Shown here piece after piece: positions 25,501 to 36,869 of a DNA stretch of 64,000 nucleotides (position 1 is the stretch's first letter; each line of letters begins with the position of its first letter). The position numbers and the translations under genes are program-made. This DNA comes from Trichoplax sp. H2 (lineage: Eukaryota > Placozoa > Uniplacotomia > Trichoplacea): assembly GCA_003344405.1 (NCBI GenBank), contig NOWV01000056.1, positions 372,001 to 436,000 on the forward strand, in the 5' to 3' direction. The notes under the pieces were generated by a model. The model ran no database searches. It was not told the DNA's origin and saw only the letters and a list, made by a program, of their open reading frames with translations.

Positions 25501-27975
25501 CAAATACACGATGTAATTTTTCCAAGCGTTTATTTTTTTCTGTTTCAGATCTCGTTGACCATGAACAACTTGTAAATAGAACGTTTGATGGCATTAAATT
25601 AGCAGCATGATAGCTGACGAGACCATCAATTTCGCTTGAAAATTTGATAAATCTAAGAAAATTGTACACGAAAAAATTTAGAATAGCTTAGAATTTGTCT
25701 TACGTATTATGTTTTATGTCGAAATGAATGAAGTTGGGCATTACAAAGTTATCTTTCCATCATCCTGCTGATCTTTCTGTTCTGACCATTCGTTGATTAC
25801 AAGGCCAACTTTATCGATAGCGACCAATAACACTTGCTATGATGTCCAAATATCATGAGAATAGTGATGTAAATTAAGTGAGATTAATTCAAGCTTACAT
25901 CACAATGACAAATGATAATAATCTCATTCAATTTATAGTCACTATAGACATTTCATAACGGATATCGTCACATAATGATAACTACCTTAGAAATTATGGT
26001 ATTAGAGTAACAAAATTGAATATCACAGTCGTTCTTGACAGAAGCTTGACCAAATTTTCTGTGAGCTAATACTCTACGTCTTAAACATTCAAAGGATATA
26101 TTGCCAAAAATTAAAACACTGATAATTCAACAATTCGAGTATAAATGATAACCATATTTCTATCATGATCATTATAATATAATTATCGGCATTTACATTT
26201 TCTTTAAATTTTTTTGGAAATCTGTCGTTGTCATCAGTATTTTGTAAGGATGATTGAAAGCAAGTTTAAAATCAATCATCCACTCCTTTAGGGCGTCCTT
26301 TTGAGATTGTGGGCTAATCAAGTCTAAAGTAACGTCTAGTTTTTGACCTTCAAGCTTGTAACGATTCATCGCAGCTATAGCTGCAAAGGTAGATTCATCT
26401 GATACATATACAAGTGTCCTAGTTGAACAAAAATAACTCTCTTAATTGTCCTGTATAGTACGGCAGATTGTATTAACAAAATCATTATTGTTTCTGATAA
26501 CAAAATTTTCACAAACATGTGCCAGTTGCCCTTTCGAGAGTATTCACGACCACCAAGAATTTTAATTTTTCCAAAATTTTCAAATATTTCTTTAATTCTT
26601 TCCTAATTAAGTTATTTGATATGAATAATAACATTAGGGATGTTATACGTATGAAGCGTTACAAATCTTAGCAATTCATCCATATGCAGGCTTAATGAAG
26701 TACTGCCAATTACATATTCTACCTGATCCACGGAACGTGGTATTCTTGAAATGCAGATTACTCTGGTATTGGTAGAGGCTTTCAGGTCTTTATCTAGCGT
26801 TTGAGATTTCCTACGTAATAACGACATAGATATATATACACGATCATTACTGAATTTTCACGCCGAGAGTATAATGTAGATTATAGGTAAAGCACGGAAC
26901 AATCTTTCCATTGCTAGCTGTAATTTTGTAGTACAACTTTATTATAATTGATGGTAAATATTGATATACTTTTTTAAAATGGTAAATAATTCCTGAAAGA
27001 CATTTTTGTTTTTTTCCGATATTTCATTTCGTAGTTGATATTCAGCAAATGCTTTCTTCAGATACAAAGTTCTTTTCCTTTTATCAATAAATTGTACATC
27101 TATCGTTTTATCGTTAATTTTATGATTGGATAATATTTGAGTAATTTTGAATGCTTCTTCTTCGGATTCAAAAGTAATCAATCTGAAATAGGCAACAACC
27201 AGTTATATTATGAACGACTGTAATACAGATTTAAATTAATCTTTAAATTTAAAACAAAACTATCGCTATGTCACTAACGAACTAGGTAGCTACATACACG
27301 ATGATATAAATATAAACGATAATCAGTTATAGAAAATACCAAATTACAGCTTCTAAGTGATACTTGCCCGATTCTTCCAAAAGATGGATATTTAGCTGAT
27401 TCAAATTTAGTATCAAACTTTGTAGTAGTTATTTTTTCCAATTGATCAGAGAATTGTTTCTGTTACGATAGGATGAGAAGGTAGAGTTGCCAAATACAAT
27501 TAAATGTCAAGATGCCTTAATTTCAATCATTTTGGCTATAAAATTTTATCCATCAAACCTTAAAATGATACTTACTTTGGTAATTTCGTTAGGAAGATAG
27601 CGTATTCTTATCGTTACTTTGCATAAGTTGTATTCTTTGAATGCTGTAGAACTATCTGAATCATGATTTGAAGTAGTGTCAACGGAATAAATACTTTTTT
27701 CTGTATCAGTATCCGTCATTTCTGAGTTCATATCCGTTCCTGTATGGTCTGGATTGAAAGCTCTTTCTATTTGCAGCATGAATTTTTCTGCAGTATCTTG
27801 TGTATTAGCGAAGGTACTCAGTTTATACATTGTTTCCAGTATGGACATGTCATGAATTTGAGCATTGGAAATGGAAAACTTTGTAGACATCTCGTCATCT
27901 ATTACCATTTCACTGATTTTATCCAAGGCACGTTTGCACCGAAAAGCGTCATCTCTCAGCTTGAAAGATACACGA
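22593..27975 (-). CDS. Multi-RRM, triple-Tudor domain protein (5' end unresolved)
   Basis: Likely an RNA-binding scaffold that docks methylated partners, as Tudor (TDRD) proteins do in germ granules. Exons in transcription order: 27975-27576, 27459-27368, 27182-26970, 26810-26723, 26602-26517, 26418-26197, 26118-25986, 25836-25745, 25652-25348, 25261-22593. All phases agree, giving about 1,430 residues. One intron is GC-AG (starts GCAAGT at 27367). The N-terminal part has a half RRM (RVSFKLRDDAFRCKRALDKI) whose first half must lie in an unfound exon. Three more RRMs follow: TIRIRYLP...GRIGLITF, RVICISRI...MTLVYVSD and IVLIFGNI...KITLFIKF. A Ser/Asn-rich linker comes next, then three extended Tudor domains (about 24785-24485, 23890-23490 and 23225-22890). 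Only the third keeps GWYRG...NIDYG-like cage residues; the others read FIDSGG and CVDEGI. TDRD10 also joins RRM and Tudor, but with fewer domains. Splitting at 26193 into two genes is the main alternative. Confidence 0.85.
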
Positions 27976-28406
27976 CTAACGAAAGAGTAAGAATAATATC
28001 ATTAATAGCGAATTCTTTCACAGTATTGATCAGACATTGGACTTGTGTGCATTAGGATAATAAAGGGCAAGTCATTGCATATCTCTTTCACTACGGCCAC
28101 GACTACTCCTAAATTAGCCCAATGCCAGCTTAGTGTTTATGCTGTAGATGTTATAGCAGGAGCTATACTATCAGACTACAATTAAAGCTATTTTTACCCA
28201 AAGAAGACGTGTGTCTACGACAATAGTTATTGCAGTAAAATGATGGCATAAACCGTTACTACAGAAAAGAACTTGTGATTGCATGTAAATAAGGAGAATG
28301 CTGTAGACTCGGTCTTACAAATAGACATTAAATAATTTTGGTAAAGTGATTGGAAGGCAAAGCGTGCCGCCGCCTATTACTGTTCAGCGATCATCCCACC
28401 CACTCA

Positions 28407-28438
28407 CCCTGGAAATGAGCAGCGCGGGGGTATTTATA
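28407..28438 (-). promoter_or_regulatory. Possible TATA box and first donor site for the RRM-Tudor gene
   Basis: On the minus strand TATAAATA is followed within about 30 nt by a GC-rich patch and a strong splice-donor consensus, CCAGG|GTGAGTGGG. This lies about 430 nt upstream of the first supported exon of the RRM-Tudor gene. The spacing leaves almost no room for a transcribed first exon, so the assignment is weak. Confidence 0.2.
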
Positions 28439-30260
28439 CTACTGTTAAATGACTCTGATTATGGGTTCATTTCAATAGGTCAGTATAAGATTCTTACAGT
28501 ACTTTTAACCTAAAGATTTCTTCATGTAAAACGAATAGCTCTGAGGTAGTAATTTCTGCAGAGTACTGATTATTAAAATAGTATTCGTTATATCGCTAAG
28601 GGTGGCCACTGGGCCTTTAAATTTTGATTTCATGTAATATTCTGGTGAAAATTGAATAAACATAGAATCTTTATAGAGTTTTCTACACAGCCATTTTGAT
28701 TGTTACATTTTCTTATAACGGTTGTTATCGACAGAGCAAGCTTTGCTTGCATACGACAGCGATCCTTAGACACATTATAATGATTGGTATAGAATTGACC
28801 ACAGCACTAAGGACATTCTACCGCACTGTAGATATCTTACAGTACCTGCTAATCTTAACTTGGTATGTCCATCACCATACATTAGTTATCATAATGTGCT
28901 CTGGACCATTAACTAATCTTAATATAGCATAGTATATTACTATTACTGGGATATATATAATATCGAATGATAATACTATCTGTTAATTTTATTAACAAAT
29001 TGACCATAAACGTATATTTGACAGTTTTGCTTACCAACCTTAACATAGCATTAATACCGTATATAGTAACCATCCTTATTCGGTAAACATACTAATACGA
29101 AAGTTACTTAACGAAATTTGAATTGGTATAGAAATGAATAATCTCTAGGGTTTATGTAAATATTATTGAGAAGGTACAAGTGATTAATACACATCAGTAG
29201 GTACTATTAGTTCTATTGATCTCTTGCAATTCGTAGTGTTACCCTACTATAGTTCCCCTGTCCCGGTTATTTTTGATTGCTATATATCATATAACAAAAA
29301 GTATTTCTAACAGGATAATGTTAGTTAGTCAGCGATCTGATAGGCGAAAGCGAAGTAAACAACGTGGAAATGTACAGTATGAATGAGTGGGTAAGAGTGT
29401 TCCACATAGCTAAAAATGGAGAGTTACTGTAAGATTAGAGAAATGCGGTATGTACAGTATATCAGTATATGTCATACACTCTACTATTACACAGTACACG
29501 GTATAAAGTTACTGAACCTCTGACAGGTCTACGACAAATGGTAATACTATCTGTTAAATGAGCACATTATCGTAAACCGTCAGCAAAGTGACGGGAGTTT
29601 GCACTAGTTACTTTAAATCATGTCGTCATGGATGACAGCTAAATAAGGCATTTATTTGGCAGTAAGAAGAATACCAGCAGTATGCATAGCACTTACACAG
29701 TTGGTGTTCGCGAGTAATTGATAATAGGGCCATCCACGATAAGGCCAAATTGAGGTAAAAATTCAGTCAAGCTATTCTGAAATATAAAACAACATAAATT
29801 AAAATTCTTGATTGTTGAGGTGGCTAACCAAGCAAGTGATTGATAACTTGTTCATAATATCAAGTAAGTAATTAATCAACGCATTGTACAACTTGGCAAT
29901 ATGTAGGTCCATTTACCATAAAGTGATGGCTTGGCATTTTTTCAAATTGGATAGTAATTTCGACAGGGTTCTGTTGTATTTGCCCAGCAAACATAGTAGC
30001 AAAATTGGCTCTATTCGTCATTTGGCAGAATGTAGTCAATTATACACATAGAAAGTTATTGGGATCGAATCGCTACCAATATAATCGATATTCACAATAT
30101 CTATCATACTAGGCTGACTTAAAATGGCATAAATATATTAATATCGTGAATAAACTGACTGCAATACGAAATCCTTTTGCCTAGATGAAGATGATCATGT
30201 TGCTGTAGGAATGAGCGTAACAATTACAACATTCATTTATACTGTGCATGGTACAGTCAT

Positions 30261-30296
30261 GGATTACTAAATACTCGTGGGAGTATTTAGTAGTCC
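30261..30296. repeat. 16-bp-arm hairpin, GGACTAC family
   Basis: GGATTACTAAATACTC pairs with GAGTATTTAGTAGTCC around a 4-nt loop (GTGG), with one mismatch. Same size class and ends as the elements at 17185 and 35713. Confidence 0.8.
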
Positions 30297-31637
30297 TCAA
30301 CTATATCTGTCTACTTAATCTAAATATGGCTATTGATGTATGATCTACAATTGAATGCAGCAATAAAATCAGATTTATATTTCTGAATTCAAAGGGATAT
30401 CATGTGGGTCCAATGTTGATATTTAAGAGTGTATTTTGAAGTGTAAACGAATAAATCCACACTTATCATCGAATTGGTGATCCATAACGTTCATTCTGAT
30501 CATCATCGCTTACCTTGGTTTGGACATGTTTGATTTGACGAAGAGATTCCGTTAGTCCAATCTCTTTCAATCAATTTAAGCAGGTAAATGGCCAAGGTGT
30601 CTACTTGCTAAAACAATAACCTACACGTAGAATGCAAATTCAGCAGTCAATCAGTAATAATTCGATATCATCATGGTGAGATCAATCAATCGATAGACTA
30701 TTGCGTTAACAGAAGTTGATCTATCAAGAGTATTGTATGACTGCATGGCGTTTTTAATGCAACAATGTCCTGATAAAGATGTTCAAGGGACCAAGGGGAA
30801 GTTCTTTTTTGAATGGCTTTTCACAAAATTGAAATTGTTTGGATGACTTAAGATATTTTTTGTTCAAGGTAAACTGTTTGTACGAATCGCGGATGACAAA
30901 CGATGAAAACTACAACGTTAATGGATTCAGTATTTGAATCGATAATTCTCAAGCGTCAATTCTTTTCACAAATTGCTTTCTTCATTATCAACCTTTGGTG
31001 CAATGATATTTTTTATAGCCAACAACAAGGTCAAATAAGATCCGATACAGTGATGGCCGACCGATCTATTTTCACCATGTCTAATCAAATTACACTTATG
31101 CTAACGTCTTCTACCTAATTTACAATTTAAAAAGGATTGCATCGACAGGCATGGCGCCTGCCGTCTCTTACTACCTCTGTTGACGCTTGCTACTACTAAG
31201 TCTGTTGCTACTATATCGTCATGTTGTATGCCGTTGTAAATGATATTGGGTACATAAGAATTGGCATTGGATTGCAGAGGTGGATGTCCAATGAAGCCAT
31301 CTCTGGACAAGACAAGACAACGTCAATGATGATGGAATAACTACAAGGCTTACCATTGAATCAATGTTTACAAATCGTTCTTCTTCCCTGTATGCCAGTC
31401 TATAGCGTGATATCATCCAGGCAATAGTTAGTCTTTACAAGGTTAGATGAATCATTGTAGGCTAGGTTGTAGCATGCTGCCAATCATGAAAACAAACAAC
31501 ATGCAATTCAAGATGTTGGTGACATAAGAACAAGAGGCAAAAAACGCTTCGTATGCCTAAAATGCCAAAATTTAAAAAATGAGCTATTCTAGTACCATGT
31601 TCAAATTAACACATGCCCCAAGGGCTGTACTGAATCT

Positions 31638-31905
31638 AATTTGGATCGATTTGAAGCGATCGATTGCTCTACAAGCAGGCAATCGGCAATAGTAAAAGTA
31701 AGAAAGAAAATGAGTCCAGGGTTTTTCCTAGTCTAATTTGGATCAATTGGAAGCGATCGATTGCTCCACAAGCAGCCAATCGGCAATAGTAAAAGTAGAA
31801 AATGAGTCCAGGGTTTTTCCTAGTCTAATTTGGATCAATTGGAAGTGATCGATTGCTCAACAAGCAGCCAATCGGCAATAGTAAAAGTAAGAAAGAAAAT
31901 AAGTC
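31638..31905. repeat. Tandem repeat, three copies of about 92-97 bp
   Basis: Copies begin with AATTTGGATC at 31638, 31735 and 31827. Each holds GAAG(C/T)GATCGATTGCT, then a (G/C)CAATCGGCAATAG core and a purine-rich AGTAAGAAAGAAAA or AGTAGAAAA stretch. Copies are highly similar, so the array is young. It is less AT-rich than its surroundings. Confidence 0.85.
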
Positions 31906-32186
31906 AGATTGAATTTGCTACCGATAGTCACACAGAGATTAATTTCACGGTGTGAAGAAGAGTAGCAGTTTCATCATTCCCGAATAACTTGTCCAGTTGA
32001 AGAAGAACAGTGCGAGCCACCAATTTAGCCAGGTAATGGCGGAGCGCAAAACGGAAGAGTTACAACACGATAACACTAGTGACTGACTAATCGATTCATT
32101 TATGGCCGGCCGGACGGTAGGACAGCAGTCCACGATAGTAGTGGACTCTGCTGCCCAAGCGTATAGTGTACAGTATGGCGGTACCG

Positions 32187-33610
32187 ACGCCATTCAGGTG
32201 TGAACAAGGCCAGTGCAAAATCCATGTCATTTTACAATAACTTTTTACACAAGCAAGAGATGACAAATCATTTGGCAACCGTGAGTTGCCAAATGAAACA
32301 AATGGGTCTCTAATAACTCACCATATTTTGGATATCGTGTACAAGAAACTTGAATGAATTTCCATAGCGATACAAGCAAGTTTCCAGGCATTTTCAACCT
32401 TCTATTTCTGTTTGGTCATCATGGCTTTGTCTAATTCTAGCCATACGGTATATGGCCCGTTTATTATAATACATCTTAGAAATGCTGACGGAGGCACTAT
32501 GTTGGCGTACAGACGCCAATCAGGTGTGAACAAGGACAGTGCATAATCCATGTCATGTTACAAGGACTTATTAGACAAACAAGGGGTGACAAGCCATTTG
32601 ACAAGCGTGAGTTGTCCAAGAAACAAATGGGTCTCTCTCTACATCTCACCATATTTTGGATATCGGGTACAAGAAACTTGAATGAATTTCCATGGTGATA
32701 CAAGCAAGTTTCCAGGCATTTTCAACCTTCTATTTCTGTTTGGTCATCATGACTTTGTCTAATTCTAGCCATACGGTATATGGCCGTTTATTATAATACG
32801 TCTTAGAAATGCTGACCCAAGCACTTTGTTGGCGTACAGACGCCAATCAGGTGTGAACAAGGACCGTGCATAATCCATGTCATGTTACAAGGACTTATTA
32901 GACAAACAAGGGGTGACAAACTATTTGGCAACCGTGAGTTGTCCAAGAAACAAATGGGTCTCTAACACCTCACCATATTTTGGATATCGTGTACAAGAAA
33001 CTTGAATGAATTTCAATCGAGACACAAGCAAGTTTTCATCCATTTTCGACCTTCTATTTCTGTTTGGTCATCATGACTTTGTCTAATCCTAACCATACAG
33101 TGCATGACCGTTTATTTATTATTATAATACATCTTAGAAATGCTGACGGACAGACGCCAACTTGGTATGAATAAGGCGAGTGCGTAGTCGATGTCATCTT
33201 ACAACCACTTGTTAGACAGACAAGGGGTGACAAATCATTTGGCAACCCTAGTTGTTAAAGAAAGAAAGAAATGGCTCTCCAACTCACTGGATATCGTGTA
33301 CAAGGGATTTGAATGAATTTCAATCGAGACACAAGCAAGTTTTCATGCATTTTCAACCTTCTATTTCCGCTTGGTCATCATGACTTTGTCTAACCCTAAC
33401 CACACATGGCTATTTATTATAATACATCTTAAAAATGATGACGGAAGCACTTTTGTTGGAGGACGCCAATTAGGGATGAACAAGTCGAGTGCAAAATCAA
33501 TGTCATCTTACAACAACTCGTTAGATAAACAAGGGGTGACAAATGATTTGGCAACCCTAGTCGTCAAAGAAAGAAATGGGTCTTCAACTCACTGGATATC
33601 GTGTATCCTT
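32187..33610. repeat. Satellite-like array, about 310-330-bp unit, four to five copies
   Basis: Units start near CGACGCCA(A/T)TCAGGTGTG at about 32187, 32510, 32840 and 33155, with a partial copy near 33460. Shared blocks include GGGGTGACAAA, CCATATTTTGGATATCG, ACAAGAAACTTGAATGAATT and TTTATTATAATACATCTTAG. The last two units have lost internal segments. Short minus-strand frames starting MPNDLS recur once per unit but are interrupted and look non-coding. Confidence 0.85.
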
Positions 33611-33617
33611 CCGTCGC

Positions 33618-33685
33618 TTTTTACCCGAAATTCCGCCTTGTCCAGACTAGCAACAGTATGGAAATGGCGAAATTTCGGGTAAAAA
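33618..33685. repeat. 20-bp-arm inverted repeat (hairpin)
   Basis: TTTTTACCCGAAATTCCGCC at 33618-33637 pairs with GGCGAAATTTCGGGTAAAAA at 33666-33685, with one mismatch and a 28-nt loop. Imperfect pairing continues outward (CCTTCCGTCGC against GACGGCGACGAAGG). It sits at the end of the satellite array. It could be a foldback element or a structured RNA; there is no evidence of expression. Confidence 0.8.
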
Positions 33686-33764
33686 GAGGGACGGCGACGA
33701 AGGAGGGAAAGTTGCCTAGTTCCTAGCGTCGATTAGTCCAGTAGAATACCCAGCGCGCGTTACT

Positions 33765-34400
33765 TGAACTCTACTGTACTGTACTGTACACACGTTTTTC
33801 TTCATACTGTACCTCAAGGGTGCTCTAGTCTGAAGACTATAAAGTTGGAGGGATAGTCTGTGAAAGGATTGATTCTAGTCAGCAGACAAAAATAGAGTCA
33901 TGAACTGAAATAAAATATCAGTACTGTACCCGTACATATTGTACAGTATGGTGGTCAGGGACGAAAAGAAAGAAAGATGGACATGCCAGCGCAGGCTTTC
34001 TGCTTTTCTTCCTAGATGAGTGTAACGGACAGACAACTTCCCAGAAGCGCTACTCTACTGATCTAGAGAATGGAATCCATCCCTGATACTGTATACTGTA
34101 GTACTGAGTACAGTACTGTACACTTGCGAACCACTTTACAGCGTGATCCTTTTCGTTTTAGATAAATCAACGCTAATGTTTTGCGACATTTTGTGAACGA
34201 AATTCATCAAAATTGTTATGTGTGGAAAGAAGAAGCTTTCATAAACATGCCTGTATAATTTATTTTTGTGAAATAAATGATTTCAATTCGTTTTTTCACG
34301 ATTTATGGTGTACCGTTATTCTTGTAAAAATCGCCATTGTACAGTACTGTACTGTATTGTAACTGTAGCATTTCTAGCAGTCTATCCAACAATACAGTAC
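33765..34400. repeat. Cluster of TACTGTAC/GTACAGTAC motifs
   Basis: Runs such as TACTGTACTGTACTGTACAC (near 33773), GTACAGTA (33950), ACAGTACTGTACAC (near 34110) and TACAGTACTGTACTGTATTG (near 34339) are concentrated here. The motif is partly palindromic, and single copies occur throughout the spacers of this window. Confidence 0.7.
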
Positions 34401-35712
34401 GCATACTCGTACTTCAATCAAAGGGGAATTTGCACAATATCCAAGGGTATTTCCTTCATTTTCCCTTCAATTATTCAATAAATTCAATCAAAACTTCAAT
34501 AATTAATTGATTAATCGAGCACTTGCAAGGCAGTGGATGCAAATAATATGCAAGGCTTGTATAGAACATCCAATATTCTCCATCCAAGGAGTTTCTCAAC
34601 GGTTGCTATGCTATCGAATACAAGACAAACGCTAGTGGCAATTACTTCTATTGGAGTTCGAAATTTCAAAGTACTGTATTGGGATCAGGGATGACCACAA
34701 ATTGTCGCGGACCTTCACGGTAAATAGGAATAGGAAAGCACAGAGTTGGCATTGGCAATAGAGCGCAAAGATAAAAAAAAAAATTTAAAATAAAAGTAGC
34801 CATGTGATGGAGGTGCGGGAAGAGGAAAGGGGGGGGGGGATAAAGGAAAATACAATTGGAACATCTCAAGTAAACTAAATAAATGGACGGAAATAGCAAC
34901 AGTAACCATCATGTAACAAACAGACATCTTAGCTTACTGTAGACATTCCTATCTTTTGCAGGATACAGCAAATGGAACCTGCATCATTATCGATGAAAGG
35001 ATGGTGTTAGCGATAACGATAGCTTCCGAATTTCTGTATGCTCTCAGACTACTGAAGCGAAATTCATCAACGATACGAAATACGCGCACGTTAGGGATTG
35101 GATGCAATATAGAATGGACACCATGCTAATTGCATACTTTGCTGGATATTACAAAAGAGCGGCGTGTAATACTACTTCTGGAGTACAGGAGTCATTATTT
35201 TGCAATTTTTGATTCCATTAAAGGTGTCCTAAATCTTACGTACGCATCGATGTTGTTACATGGACATCAGCAAATCATTGTTGAGCTTGATATGGCTATA
35301 TCACTATCCAGTATAGCATCATTCAACCCTTGTCAGATTGGTACTATGTGTAAGCGCATAGTCTTCAAATATCATGAATGATTAATTATAGTAGAAACTG
35401 AGTCAATGTAGCCAAAATAAGTCGTTAATTCACTGTGAATGACCGTCAAAATTGCCTAGTTGGAGCTAAGCATCTTTGATAACAATTTTTGATATTGCTT
35501 GCTTCAAAATAGTGGCTGTGAGAAATAGTAAATCAAACTTAAATGCGCCTTACGGCACTACTCAGTTAGTGTGACCTCTCTCATTATGATTTCTACGCTA
35601 TCTTCGAGCTTGCCACCGATTTTTTTCTCTAACTAGACTGGGCCAGCTGAGTTGTCTTTAGATTTCGGAGTGAATAACAAGGAAGTTGCAAAGTATGGCT
35701 GGTCAGTGCCGA

Positions 35713-35748
35713 GGACTACGAGACCTAACTAGGTGTATCCAGTAGTCC
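35713..35748. repeat. Degenerate GGACTAC-family hairpin
   Basis: Ends GGACTAC and GTAGTCC pair perfectly over 7 bp, while the interior is only partly complementary. Total length is 36 nt, as at 30261. A further decayed relative without the right arm begins near 45324 (GGACTACGACTAGG...TATCCAG). Confidence 0.55.
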
Positions 35749-36869
35749 ATGCCAGTACTCACTGTTATGTCTTTCATGGTTCATCCTGCTCAAGAGTAAA
35801 TTTAAAAATACTTCGAGTCTACAACATAATGCAAATATAATATTTATTATACTAACCATCAGTAGAATGGAATCAATGTAGTGCATAGTACAAAATGTTA
35901 GATAAAAAGGAAAGTAAGCAATGACAATTACAAAAATGCGGCTTAGGCACTAGCTTTTATACTATCGGACGAAGTTATAAACACATATTCGTTACCGACA
36001 ATATACTTACCATAGCTATAATAAAACTACGATCATTGGTAATGTCATACTGATCTGGAAAGAAGTGGCTCTTACTGTATAGGAAGCATTTAAACATCAC
36101 AGATGGTACGTACGTTTAGCGCCATGATGGATTAGAATTAATAATTATGCTTTGCGTGATTGTCTCTATTCGAAACTGCCTCAAGCAAAATTTTGACAGA
36201 TTTTACTATTGGAAATACCTACAGGTGCTAGTATTGTTATTCATAGTACATCCTTATCCGCTAGATCATTGCAGGCAATTTAGGCTTTATTATCAAGTCA
36301 TTATGGAATGATGGTATAATGAAATATATCTTACAAATATACGCGTATTCTGTGACTGTAATGATAGGCATACAGTAGAATAACTGGCTAAATTGATTGC
36401 TAAAACTTCTATCCATACTACATAAATCTACTAGAGGTTGAATAGAGCCAAGATTGATAAGTCACAATTTACAATAATATACTTGTGCATATAATTGAAG
36501 CAATATATTTGTAAAATCCAGCTGCATACATTTGTTATTCGATTGTATGACATTATTGATACATCGAATGATACTCGGATCATTGTCATACCCTTAATAT
36601 TACGATTTTCTTAATACTTATTAAATTGGTTATACAAGTGCAATTAGAAATTTATTATCAACCATGTGCTGTGTTCTATTTTCAAAGACCATACACAGTA
36701 CATCCAATTTTGTTAAATTTTATTCGTAATAAAGTGATTCAGCATTTTTATTTCTAATAATACATCATTCATTTCAATCCAAAAGGACGTCTCTTGCCCT
36801 AGCTCTACTTCTAGCTGGCTGTAATAGAATCTTTATAAGGGATATTCTTGGCTCAGCGATAAACATAAA

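Larger units (their letters stand above)
27976..36869. other. Non-coding spacer between the RRM-Tudor gene and PARP-A
   Basis: Should contain the promoter and first exon(s) of the RRM-Tudor gene, which I could not fix. On the minus strand a TATAAATA at 28438-28431 is followed by a donor-like CCAGG|GTGAGT at about 28407, which is only suggestive. Further along are tandem arrays at 31638-31905 and 32187-33610, hairpins at 30261, 33618 and 35713, and TACTGTAC motif clusters at 33765-34400. A poly-G run lies near 34830. No intact gene was recognised. Confidence 0.55.

Noticed and set aside
26193-27975. A separate RRM-only gene ending at the TAA at 26193
   Set aside because: A good donor overlaps the stop, and the next exon begins in the exact phase needed and completes another RRM. 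A single gene is simpler, with the short form kept as a possible isoform.
31101-31416. Exon-like stretch on the minus strand (YREEERFVNIDSM and SRDGFIGHPPL frames)
   Set aside because: Splice-like sites exist, but the phase of the first piece does not lead into the better frame of the second, no domain is recognised, and the area is rich in repeats.
32096-33245. Recurrent MPNDLS... ORFs on the minus strand
   Set aside because: They arise once per satellite unit and are interrupted at different points, as expected of non-coding repeats.
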